Shown piece by piece: positions 1 to 5,893 of a stretch of DNA of 7,347 bases. Both the position numbers and the translations under genes were made by a program. The stretch lies in the NCBI GenBank assembly GCA_947627075.1, contig CANQUR010000078.1, forward strand, positions 1 through 7,347, in the 5' to 3' direction. Source of the DNA: an uncultured Clostridia bacterium (lineage in GTDB: Bacteria; Bacillota; Clostridia; Christensenellales; Pumilibacteraceae). Numbering within the stretch: position 1 is the first letter of the stretch; every line of letters starts with the position of its first letter. The notes below the pieces were generated by a model that worked only from the letters and a program-made list of their open reading frames with translations, was not told the origin of the DNA and searched no databases.

Positions 1-1252
1 AAAGACCGAATGCGGCGCGGCGGAGTCGGTGTGGATGGCACGCGGAAATCATCCCTTTCGACAAAACAGACGTAATCTCGAAGGGTGGGTAGTCAGCGTT
101 TCGCGCGAGGTACAGCGTGACGTAGCGCAACGCAAGATACTTCAATATCTCAATCCCGATTGGATAGAGGACGTGGTTATGGTAAGCGGCAAGGCGAGCG
201 CACCGGAAGGCGGCATAATCGACTACATATCCATAAAAAACGTCTTTGGTGGGCGCAGTCGCATTACATTCAAAAGTTGTGAAATGGGCAGAGAAAAGTT
301 TCAGGGCGCGTCCCTCGACTTTGTGTGGTTCGACGAGGAACCGCCCGAGGACATATACGATGAATGTCTTATGCGTGTGCTTGACAAAAAGGGTGACATT
401 TTCGGCACAATGACTCCGCTCAAGGGCATGACTTTTGTATACGATCGGATATATCTCAATTGCGGTGGAAGCGATGAACTTTGGCATATCTTCATGGAGT
501 GGGGGGATAATCCCTATCTCGACAAGGGAGAGGTGGACAAGCTTACCGCGTCTATGAGTAAAGAAATGCTCAATCAAAGGCGATACGGACGGTTTACCGA
601 AGGTTCGGGTCCGGTCTATCCAGAATTCGATCAAAACGTCAATGTGATCGCGCCCTTTGATGTTCCGCGCGAGTGGCAGGACAAGTTGAGCATAGATCCC
701 GGACTCAACAATCCGCTCGCTTGTCTTTGGTTTGCGGTGGACGGGGACGGCAATGTCTTTGCGGTCGCCGAGCATTACGAAGCGGGCAAGGATGTTGCCT
801 ATCATGCTCGAAAAATAAAGGAAATAAGCGCGAAACTCGATTGGCATACCGATTCGTTTGGGCGGATCGAGGCGCTCATAGATTCCGCCGCCAATCAAAA
901 GACGTTGTCCTCGCTCAAGAGTGTTACCGAGTTGTTTTGCGAACGGGGCATAAACGTCATTCCCAAAGTAAACAAAGATATGTACAGCGGCATAAACAGG
1001 GTCAAGGAATATTTGAGCGGAGTGGGCGGCAAGCGGCTGTACATCTTTGACTGCTGTGTAAACCTCATAAGAGAGCTCAAGGGATATAGGTGGGGAAGCG
1101 GCGATATGCCCAAAAAGCAAAATGATCATTGCGCCGATGCCGTCAGGTATTATATCATGTCACGCCCGCGATCCGCCGTAGCGGAGCCGCGCAAGAGCAT
1201 TGTCGCGATGGACAAGGAAAAGCTTATCAACAGGATAATGAGGAAGAGATGA
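1..1252 (+). CDS. terL: Terminase large subunit (packaging ATPase/nuclease), 5' partial
   Basis: This is the motor and headful nuclease that cuts concatemeric phage DNA and pumps it through the portal. The frame is open from base 2, so the true start lies outside the window. The first visible residues (KTECGAAES) look like the end of a Walker A P-loop. A GTG at 29 is only an apparent start, because it falls inside this conserved stretch. Counting from that GTG (407 codons), Walker B is FVWFDEEP at 98-105 with the acidic pair D102/E103, and the coupling motif is GTMTPLKG at 126-133. The RNase H-like nuclease domain follows: SIDPG with D223, ALIDSAA with D285, and NDHCADAVRYY with D366 and D370. 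Both enzymatic domains are therefore intact in the visible part. The motifs best fit the Terminase_6-like (P22 gp2-type) families; that family placement is by eye. The stop overlaps the next start as ATGA. Confidence 0.93.
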   Translation, partial: KTECGAAESVWMARGNHPFRQNRRNLEGWVVSVSREVQRDVAQRKILQYLNPDWIEDVVMVSGKASAPEGGIIDYISIKNVFGGRSRITFKSCEMGREKFQGASLDFVWFDEEPPEDIYDECLMRVLDKKGDIFGTMTPLKGMTFVYDRIYLNCGGSDELWHIFMEWGDNPYLDKGEVDKLTASMSKEMLNQRRYGRFTEGSGPVYPEFDQNVNVIAPFDVPREWQDKLSIDPGLNNPLACLWFAVDGDGNVFAVAEHYEAGKDVAYHARKIKEISAKLDWHTDSFGRIEALIDSAANQKTLSSLKSVTELFCERGINVIPKVNKDMYSGINRVKEYLSGVGGKRLYIFDCCVNLIRELKGYRWGSGDMPKKQNDHCADAVRYYIMSRPRSAVAEPRKSIVAMDKEKLINRIMRKR

Positions 1253-1557
1253 AGGAGGAATTATTCGAACAGCTCATGAATGCGGTAAAGAAAAAAGCCA
1301 TAGGATACATGACTACCGAAAACGTCGAGGAATACTCTTTGGTGGACGGAGAATTGAACATCGTCAAGCGTAAGGTCACGCAAAAGGAGGTTCCTCCCGA
1401 TATAGCGGCAGTGAAATATCTTATCGACGAGACTACAGCAGATCCTTATTCGGACATGAGCGAAGAAGAACTCGAAAACGAGAAGAAAAAATTATTGAAT
1501 TTGCTTAAGGAGACACAAGATGCAACTGATAAAAACAAAGCACAAGATCAAATGTGA
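1249..1557 (+). CDS. Small phage protein with terminase-small-subunit-like C-terminal motif
   Basis: This 102-residue protein starts in an ATGA overlap with the terminase stop, with a GAGGAAG purine stretch just upstream. A longer in-frame extension upstream is possible but would lie inside terminase, so the ATG at 1249 is preferred. The N-terminal half carries AIGY at 17-20, then VKRKVTQKEVPPD at 39-51 and AAVKYL at 53-58. The pattern GY, basic stretch, VPPD, then a hydrophobic helix resembles the C-terminal part of many phage terminase small subunits, which contacts the large subunit; this resemblance is from memory. The second half (about 65-95) is a charged, Glu/Lys-rich helix, possibly coiled coil. 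No DNA-binding helix-turn-helix is evident, so it is not a complete classical small terminase. It may be a packaging accessory protein, but the function is unproven. Confidence 0.75.
   Translation: MKEELFEQLMNAVKKKAIGYMTTENVEEYSLVDGELNIVKRKVTQKEVPPDIAAVKYLIDETTADPYSDMSEEELENEKKKLLNLLKETQDATDKNKAQDQM
1507..1513 (+). promoter_or_regulatory. Ribosome binding site for the four-cysteine protein
   Basis: AAGGAGA lies about seven bases before the ATG at 1520, inside the coding region of the preceding gene. It fixes this start and supports the 67-residue frame being real despite its 38-base overlap with the upstream gene. Confidence 0.7.
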
Positions 1558-1723
1558 AATGGGCATTTGCAAAAACAATGCGGCTTATTCCATAAAGATG
1601 GACAGAGTGGGCATACGCAGTCAGATCCACGTTTGCGAAAGCTGTCTTAACGAGCTGTACAGGCTAATAGGCGAATCGGTCGTACCCAAAAGTATAGAGA
1701 CGGCAAAGAAGAAGGGGGCATGA
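1520..1723 (+). CDS. Small four-cysteine (zinc-ribbon-like) protein
   Basis: A 67-residue basic protein with two cysteine pairs: C12 and C17 (CEMGIC) and C39 and C42 (CESC), spaced C-x4-C-x21-C-x2-C. This arrangement suggests a small zinc-binding knuckle or ribbon. The residues between the pairs look beta-rich (AYSIKM, SQIHV) and the second pair is followed by a short helix (LNELYRLIGE). It overlaps the end of the upstream gene by 38 bases and joins the portal gene through an ATGA overlap, so it sits firmly in the late operon. I recall small cysteine-pair proteins in similar positions in Clostridia phages but know no defined role. Roles in packaging, DNA binding or host takeover are guesses. 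Confidence 0.75.
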   Translation: MQLIKTKHKIKCEMGICKNNAAYSIKMDRVGIRSQIHVCESCLNELYRLIGESVVPKSIETAKKKGA

Positions 1724-2907
1724 TGGACGAGCTCTTTATCGAGGACATAGTTGCCGATGTGCAAAAGGATTTCGAAGATCGTCGAGCCGAAAGGAGAAAT
1801 ATTGAATCGGTGTGGCGACTCAACGCAAATTTCGTCATGGGCAATCAATTTGCGTTTATAAATGCTTTGGGCGAAGTAGAAGATGGCGAAAGAGATTATT
1901 TTTGGCAGGAAAGAGAGGTTTTCAATCACATTGCCGCTATAGTTGAATCGAGACTTGCCAAGCTTGCGAGAGTGCGACCCAAAATGAGCGTTCGCGCGGC
2001 GTCCGACAGCGACGACGACATACGAACCGCAAAAGTCGCCACCAGGATAATGGACGGAGCTTGGCAAAAGCTCGACATAAGCGAGATCATATCGAGGGGG
2101 ACTATGTGGTCGGAGATCGCCGGTTCGGTGTTTTACAAAGTAGTGTGGGACGGTGAAAGCGGCAGAACTGTAGGAGAAATTGACGGCAAGCGGGTAAAGG
2201 AAGGCGACGTAAGAGTGAGCGTGTGCCCGCCATACGAAATATTTCCGTCATCGTTATCGGCGGAGTCCGTTGACGAGCTTAACAGTATCATCCACGCAAA
2301 GGCAATGCACGTCGACGATATATATCGCATTTGGGGCAAAAGAGTGAAGGGGACAGACGCCGAGATCATGAGCTTCGACGATAGCGGCGTTATAGGCGGA
2401 TTGGGTTACGCAAGCATGATTCCCACTGCAAAGCGAAGCGCAAAAAAAGATCATGCCATAGTCATCGAACGTTATACTCGACCTACGGTTCAAAATCCTT
2501 GCGGAGAACTCGCCATCGTTGCGGGCGACGAACTGCTTTATTACGGTGTGTTGCCGTATAACAACGGTACGGACGGCGAAAGGGATCTGCCGTTTATAAA
2601 GCAGGATTGCCTTAAAAACGTCGGTTGCTTTTTCGGCTCGTCGATGGTGGAAAGGTGCATACCCATTCAGCGTGCCTATAATGCGGTAAAAAATCGAAAG
2701 CACGAATTTATGAACAGGATATCTATGGGTGTGCTTGCCGTCGAGGATGGCTCGGTAGACATAAGCAATCTCGAGGACGAGGGATTGAGTCCGGGCAAGA
2801 TACTTGTATACAGACAGGGAGCGACGCCTCCCATGCTCATGAATCCGGGGAGCGTGCCCGACTTCTCTTACGAAGAAGATAAGCTTATGAGTGAATTTTA
2901 TCCATAA
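1720..2907 (+). CDS. Portal protein, N-terminal part of a frame-disrupted gene
   Basis: The portal forms the dodecameric ring at one capsid vertex, through which DNA enters and to which the tail attaches. This 395-codon frame holds the N-terminal and central part: an early NFVMGNQ at 37-43, the CPPYEIFPS stretch at 169-177, and the portal signature IPIQRAYNAVKNRKHEFMNR at 314-333 followed by SMGVLAVEDGS. It ends abruptly with EEDKLMSEFYP and TAA at 2905-2907. The expected continuation (ISGVSEI..., SGTALQLLLEQDD) is read in the neighbouring frame immediately downstream. A single extra T in the TTTT run at 2896-2899 would join the two frames into a product of about 623 residues, a plausible size for P22-type portals. 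ATG codons at 1720 and 1723 are both possible; 1720 overlaps the upstream stop as ATGA. A start-proximal GAAGGGGG may serve as ribosome binding site. Confidence 0.9.
   Translation: MMDELFIEDIVADVQKDFEDRRAERRNIESVWRLNANFVMGNQFAFINALGEVEDGERDYFWQEREVFNHIAAIVESRLAKLARVRPKMSVRAASDSDDDIRTAKVATRIMDGAWQKLDISEIISRGTMWSEIAGSVFYKVVWDGESGRTVGEIDGKRVKEGDVRVSVCPPYEIFPSSLSAESVDELNSIIHAKAMHVDDIYRIWGKRVKGTDAEIMSFDDSGVIGGLGYASMIPTAKRSAKKDHAIVIERYTRPTVQNPCGELAIVAGDELLYYGVLPYNNGTDGERDLPFIKQDCLKNVGCFFGSSMVERCIPIQRAYNAVKNRKHEFMNRISMGVLAVEDGSVDISNLEDEGLSPGKILVYRQGATPPMLMNPGSVPDFSYEEDKLMSEFYP
2895..2904 (+). other. Portal frame junction (probable -1 base indel)
   Basis: The upstream portal frame stops at 2905-2907 and the downstream frame is closed before 2895 by TGA at 2892-2894. 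The change of frame must therefore fall in these roughly ten bases, which contain a TTTT run at 2896-2899. Reading GAA TTT, then stepping back one base, gives TTA TCC ATA AGC GGG, which is L-S-I-S-G leading into VSEI. The local codons (A TTT TAT) do not form a good X-XXY-YYZ slippery heptamer, so a lost T, either real or from sequencing, is the simplest explanation. Confidence 0.8.
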
Positions 2908-2912
2908 GCGGG

Positions 2913-3590
2913 GTGAGCGAGATCATGCGCAGCAGTTCCATTCCATCCTCTATAACGAGCGGCACGGCATTGCAACTTCTTCTCGAACAAGACGATACGC
3001 GCTTGAGCATTACCGCCGAGAGCATACGTTTTGCCGCAAAAAAGATAGGACAGCATATTTTGAGGCTATACAAGCAATTTGCGTCCTGTCCACGCGTCAT
3101 GAGAGCTGTGGGAGAGGGAGGCGAAGTCGAGGTATTGAGCTGGAACGCAAGCGATATAGGTTGCGACGACATTGCCTTTGACACCGAAAATGAAATGAAT
3201 ACCTCGGCAGCCGCAAAGCAAAACATGATATTCGAACTTTTGCGAGCAGGGCTTCTATATGACGAGAACGGAAGATTGAGCGACAGTATGCGTTACAAGA
3301 TACTCGACGTGCTCGGATACGGCGGATGGGAGGTCACTCACGATCGTCATAAACTTCATGCGTCGCGAGCGCAAAAGGAAAATTTAAGCATAAGCGAAAC
3401 AAAGCCCGAGGTCAACGAACTCGACGATCATGAGATACATATCGAAGAACACGGCAAATTCGTTTTGAGTTCCGAATTCGATAGGCTTGTATCCAAAAAA
3501 CCGGAGTTAAAAGCGGTTATGGAGGAGCACATACGCTCCCATAAAGCTTATGAAAAGCTGAATAAGGAGGCAGAAAATGAACGAACGTGA
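2913..3590 (+). CDS. Portal protein, C-terminal part of a frame-disrupted gene
   Basis: This frame is open from 2895; the first possible start is GTG at 2913, which falls in the middle of the conserved ISGVSEI stretch and has no convincing ribosome binding site. That argues it is a continuation of the portal rather than an independent gene. Visible portal features are SGTALQLLLEQDDTRLS (16-32 from the GTG), a long helix ending in GQHILRLYKQFA (46-57), and DDHEIHIEEHGKF (171-183), an acidic, histidine-bearing stretch I associate with C-terminal regions of such portals. The last 40 residues are charged and helical. The stop overlaps the next gene by 14 bases. If the break is genuine, this half would be poorly translated and the phage would probably be defective; if it is a sequencing error, the gene is normal. 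Confidence 0.88.
   Translation: MSEIMRSSSIPSSITSGTALQLLLEQDDTRLSITAESIRFAAKKIGQHILRLYKQFASCPRVMRAVGEGGEVEVLSWNASDIGCDDIAFDTENEMNTSAAAKQNMIFELLRAGLLYDENGRLSDSMRYKILDVLGYGGWEVTHDRHKLHASRAQKENLSISETKPEVNELDDHEIHIEEHGKFVLSSEFDRLVSKKPELKAVMEEHIRSHKAYEKLNKEAENERT
3564..3570 (+). promoter_or_regulatory. Ribosome binding site for the coiled-coil protein
   Basis: AAGGAGG, the strongest Shine-Dalgarno match in the window, sits six bases before the ATG at 3577 and inside the end of the portal frame. It fixes that start and suggests efficient, independent initiation on this short gene. Confidence 0.8.
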
Positions 3591-3870
3591 TCGAAAGATA
3601 TCCGCCCTCATCGGGCAATTGAAACGAGAACGGGAAAAGGTCAAAGCGCTCACGAAGGAGCTGGAGCTTGACGACGACAAACTGTGGTCGCTCGTCAAGG
3701 ACAACACGGCGATAAAAAACAAGATAATTGCCGAATACCTTGCCGCGCTCTCAAGACCGTCGGCTGTATCGCTTATGGGACAAGGCGGATACAGTGCGCT
3801 TACGCCCGTGAATAAGCCCAAGACTTTGCGGGACGCAAAGCGTCTTGCAGACAAAATCATAAAATATTAA
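3577..3870 (+). CDS. Short coiled-coil protein in scaffold position
   Basis: A 97-residue protein beginning MNERDRKISALIGQLKRE, whose first 50 or so residues form a highly charged heptad-like helix typical of coiled coils. A middle section (about 58-82, SRPSAVSLMGQGGYSALTPVNKP) looks flexible, and the C-terminus (PKTLRDAKRLADKIIKY) is a basic amphipathic helix. It lies between portal and major capsid genes, where P22-type phages encode the scaffold that guides capsid assembly; scaffolds are helical and often bind coat through a basic C-terminal helix. The protein is much shorter than the roughly 300-residue P22 scaffold, so the role is only a positional and structural inference. It could also be an unrelated minor head protein. 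It overlaps the portal frame by 14 bases and ends 15 bases before the capsid start. Confidence 0.8.
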   Translation: MNERDRKISALIGQLKREREKVKALTKELELDDDKLWSLVKDNTAIKNKIIAEYLAALSRPSAVSLMGQGGYSALTPVNKPKTLRDAKRLADKIIKY

Positions 3871-3872
3871 AA

Positions 3873-3878
3873 AAGGAG
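3873..3878 (+). promoter_or_regulatory. Ribosome binding site for the major capsid gene
   Basis: AAGGAG lies seven bases before the ATG at 3886, in the 15-base gap that is the longest intergenic space of the window. It gives the capsid gene independent, strong initiation, fitting the high copy number of its product. The surrounding sequence is A-rich, which should keep the site unstructured. Confidence 0.85.
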
Positions 3879-3885
3879 AAATCAA

Positions 3886-5028
3886 ATGATAACGATCAAC
3901 AGTGCGGAAAACGCATTAAAAACAGTCTATCTCGGAGCAGTCACCGAACTTTTGAATACAAAGGTAAACCCCTTGCTTGCAAAAATCGAACAAACCGCCT
4001 CGGATGTATGGGGCAAAGAAATACGCAAGGCGGCGAAATACGGACTTAACGGAGGCATAGGAGCGGGCGATGAGGACGGAAACTTGCCTACCGCGAGTTC
4101 TACTTCTTATTTGCAATTCGTGACCTCGCTCAAAAACCTCTACGGTCAGATCGAAATATCCGACAAGGCGATAAGGGCGAGCGCAGACGGCAGAGGAGCG
4201 TTTACCGACCTACTCAACAGCGAGCTCGAGGATCTTCTCACAGCTTCGAGATTCAACCTCGGCAGAATGCTTTACGGCGACGGTAGCGGCAAGCTTTGCG
4301 AGATAACCAATTCGGCTGCAAAAAAGGTGGATAGCACGCGCAACCTTGCGGTAGGGCTTATCGTGGACGTGTACAGCGACGAAGGTTCGCTTATAAGTAG
4401 CGGCGTAAAGGTCACCTCGGTCGACTATTCCACCAACATCATCGCGCTTTCGGAATGGAACGAGGGTATCTCGGAAAATTATTCGCTCTATATCCAAGGG
4501 AGCAAGGACAAGGAGATAACAGGCATAGGCGCGCTCTTTTCTCCGTCTGAAACTTTGTACGGACTCAAGCGATCGGATTATCCGTTCCTTAACTCGGTGA
4601 GCGAAAACAGCAATACTCTCGACGAGATCGTCATGCAAAAGCTCGTGGACAAGCTCGAGATGATAAGCGGCAGTAATATCGACTATATCGCTTGCTCGGC
4701 AAAGGCAAAGTACGCTTATCAGGAGTATATGGCAAGCTTCAAGCGCAACATAGACATCATGGAACTCAACGGCGGCTACAAAACGCTTTCCTTCAACGGG
4801 ATACCCGTTGTGTACGATAGATTTGTGCCCGAGGGACAGATGATTTTCTTGGATACCTCGGTATTCAAGTTGCATCAGCTTTGCGATTGGCGCTATCTCG
4901 AAACCGAAAACGGAAAGATATTGCGTCAAAATCAAAACAAGCCCACATATACCGCAACGCTCGTCAAGTACTGCGACCTTATATGCGATCGACCCAACGG
5001 ACAAGGCAGGCTCACGAACATATTATGA
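3886..5028 (+). CDS. Major capsid protein (HK97-fold type)
   Basis: This 380-residue protein builds the icosahedral shell. The N-terminal stretch (NALKTVYLGAVTELLNTKVNPLLAKIEQT, residues 9-37), then DVWGKEIRK, GLNGGIGAGDEDGNLP (53-68) and LKNLYGQIEISDKAIRAS (82-99), is a layout I recognise from capsid proteins of Clostridia-type phages. The glycine-rich part and following strands fit an E-loop. FNLGRMLYGDGSGKL (123-137) follows. Residues about 155-205 (GLIVDVYSDEGSLI..., VKVTSVDYSTNIIALS) form a beta-rich block that looks like an inserted small domain. The C-terminal part contains NGIPVVYDRFVPEGQMIFLDTSVFKL (304-329), typical of the P-domain end of the fold. No N-terminal scaffold-like delta domain and no protease gene are visible, which agrees with P22-like assembly. 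Stop and next start share ATGA. Confidence 0.92.
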   Translation: MITINSAENALKTVYLGAVTELLNTKVNPLLAKIEQTASDVWGKEIRKAAKYGLNGGIGAGDEDGNLPTASSTSYLQFVTSLKNLYGQIEISDKAIRASADGRGAFTDLLNSELEDLLTASRFNLGRMLYGDGSGKLCEITNSAAKKVDSTRNLAVGLIVDVYSDEGSLISSGVKVTSVDYSTNIIALSEWNEGISENYSLYIQGSKDKEITGIGALFSPSETLYGLKRSDYPFLNSVSENSNTLDEIVMQKLVDKLEMISGSNIDYIACSAKAKYAYQEYMASFKRNIDIMELNGGYKTLSFNGIPVVYDRFVPEGQMIFLDTSVFKLHQLCDWRYLETENGKILRQNQNKPTYTATLVKYCDLICDRPNGQGRLTNIL

Positions 5029-5360
5029 TAGGATCGTATCGCGAAATAAAGAACGATCTTTTCGGGATCGCGCGTCGACTTGCGGCGATCGATAGGGATT
5101 ACTTTGTCGTGTACTCGTATCGGGATTCCCGATACGAGATCCACAACAGGGGAAACAAAGGCAATACCTTTTGCTTTTCGTGTCCTTGCCTCGACGAGAG
5201 GACGATCACGAGGGCGCTCAAAACAAGGCGCGAACGTATCGAAGAATTGTTGAAGGAAACCGAACGCGACAATAGACGCATTTTGAAGGAGGAGACCGCA
5301 AAAACGGTCAAAAAAATAGAGCTCGGCGCCGAAAGGGCGTTGAGCAAGGGGGGAGCATGA
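5025..5360 (+). CDS. Conserved-looking small phage protein downstream of capsid gene, function unknown
   Basis: A 111-residue protein starting at the ATG that overlaps the capsid stop; there is no good ribosome binding site within reach (the nearest AAGG is about 18 bases away), so translation is probably coupled to the capsid gene. The frame is open further upstream inside the capsid gene, but MIGSYREIKNDLFGIARRLAAID is a natural N-terminus. A short beta-rich part (YFVVYSYRDSRYEIHNRG, 26-43) is followed by a cysteine cluster FCFSCPC with C50, C53 and C55, and then a long charged helix (LDERTITRALKTRRERIEELLKETERDNRR and on, 56-105). I recall similar proteins in the same position in Bacillota phages but no defined function; a minor head or assembly role is inferred from position only. 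The coding region contains a 25-base inverted repeat. Confidence 0.8.
   Translation: MIGSYREIKNDLFGIARRLAAIDRDYFVVYSYRDSRYEIHNRGNKGNTFCFSCPCLDERTITRALKTRRERIEELLKETERDNRRILKEETAKTVKKIELGAERALSKGGA
5114..5138 (+). repeat. Perfect 12+1+12 inverted repeat inside a coding region
   Basis: CTCGTATCGGGA at 5114-5125 and its exact reverse complement TCCCGATACGAG at 5127-5138 flank a single T. In RNA this would form an 11-base-pair stem with a three-base loop. It lies about 90 bases into the gene after the capsid gene and encodes the SYRDSRYE segment. No T-run follows, so it is not a standard intrinsic terminator. It might be an mRNA stabilising hairpin, a protein-binding operator, or chance. Confidence 0.85.
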
Positions 5361-5893
5361 AGCTAAAGGATTGTATCATGATGGCGGCGCAACTTTTGGA
5401 ACTGGGCGACGTATTGAAGGAACAAACGCCCACCGACGTCGACAAGTTGTTGCTGTTATGCGCGAATAATTGCCTTGACGAGATAACTTCGGAATATCTT
5501 CCGCTCATACAAGAGAAAAAAGCCATGGCAAAGGACGGAAAAATACCGTATTCTTTGCTCGACGAGACCGTTTTCGACGTTATAGAAGTAAGACATGAAA
5601 ATAAAAAGGTCGATTTCAGACTGTTGCCTACTTACATAAAGGTGGATAAGGACGGCGAACATATCGTCAAATATTGTACTCGCTGTTCACTACTGGGCGC
5701 GGAGGACGAAGTTCCCGTATCGTTGCTCATAACTCCGCGCGTCATCGCGTACGGCATAGCTTCGGAATATATGCTCGTAAAGGGGTTCTATGAGGAAGCC
5801 GTCACTTTCGACGGATTGTTCAAGGATACGCTTTCGAGGTTGGCGAGCGGCAAAAAGGAAAAGCGCGTCGGGCGCCGAAGGTGGTTGCTATGA
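5357..5893 (+). CDS. Putative head-tail adaptor (connector) protein
   Basis: This 178-residue protein starts in an ATGA overlap with the preceding stop; AAGG at 5346-5349 and the adjoining G-run serve as ribosome binding site. The N-terminal third is helical (KDCIMMAAQLLELGDVL, then DVDKLLLLCANNCLDEITSEYLPL), the middle is beta-rich (ETVFDVIEVRHENKKVDFRLLPTYIKVDKDGEHIVKY), and a second helical part follows (ITPRVIAYGIASEYMLVKGFYEEAVTFDGLFKDTLSRLA, 125-163) before a very basic tail (KKEKRVGRRRWLL). Helical bundle plus extended basic C-terminus, together with a position after the capsid gene and before the tail hub candidate, match adaptor proteins of the P22 gp4 or gp6-like connector type, which dock under the portal. 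This is a structural and positional inference; sequence identity to gp4 is not evident by eye. A CTRC pair at 107-110 is probably incidental. Confidence 0.8.
   Translation: MKLKDCIMMAAQLLELGDVLKEQTPTDVDKLLLLCANNCLDEITSEYLPLIQEKKAMAKDGKIPYSLLDETVFDVIEVRHENKKVDFRLLPTYIKVDKDGEHIVKYCTRCSLLGAEDEVPVSLLITPRVIAYGIASEYMLVKGFYEEAVTFDGLFKDTLSRLASGKKEKRVGRRRWLL

Noticed and set aside
673..1050. Second + strand frame inside the terminase gene
   Set aside because: Arg/Cys/Ser-rich composition typical of an out-of-frame reading; the terminase nuclease motifs are in the other frame.
2896..2901. Programmed -1 frameshift site in the portal gene
   Set aside because: A TTT TAT is not a good X-XXY-YYZ slippery heptamer, since both tRNAs would mispair after slipping, and no obvious stimulatory stem follows directly; an indel in the T-run explains the data more simply.
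3845..3870. AT-rich stretch with TTGCAG and TAAAAT before the capsid gene, considered as a promoter
   Set aside because: The spacing between the possible -35 and -10 boxes is only about nine bases, and the AT-rich part is explained by lysine/isoleucine codons and the A-rich ribosome binding region.
4210..5004. Long open frame on the minus strand opposite the capsid gene (264 codons)
   Set aside because: It lies wholly inside a clear capsid gene, shows no recognisable domain or ribosome binding site, and its composition is what the complementary strand of this codon usage gives.
5295..5317. Small hairpin GACCG/CGGTC with a following A-run, considered as a terminator
   Set aside because: The stem is only five base pairs, the run is A rather than T on the coding strand, and it lies inside a coding region with genes continuing downstream.
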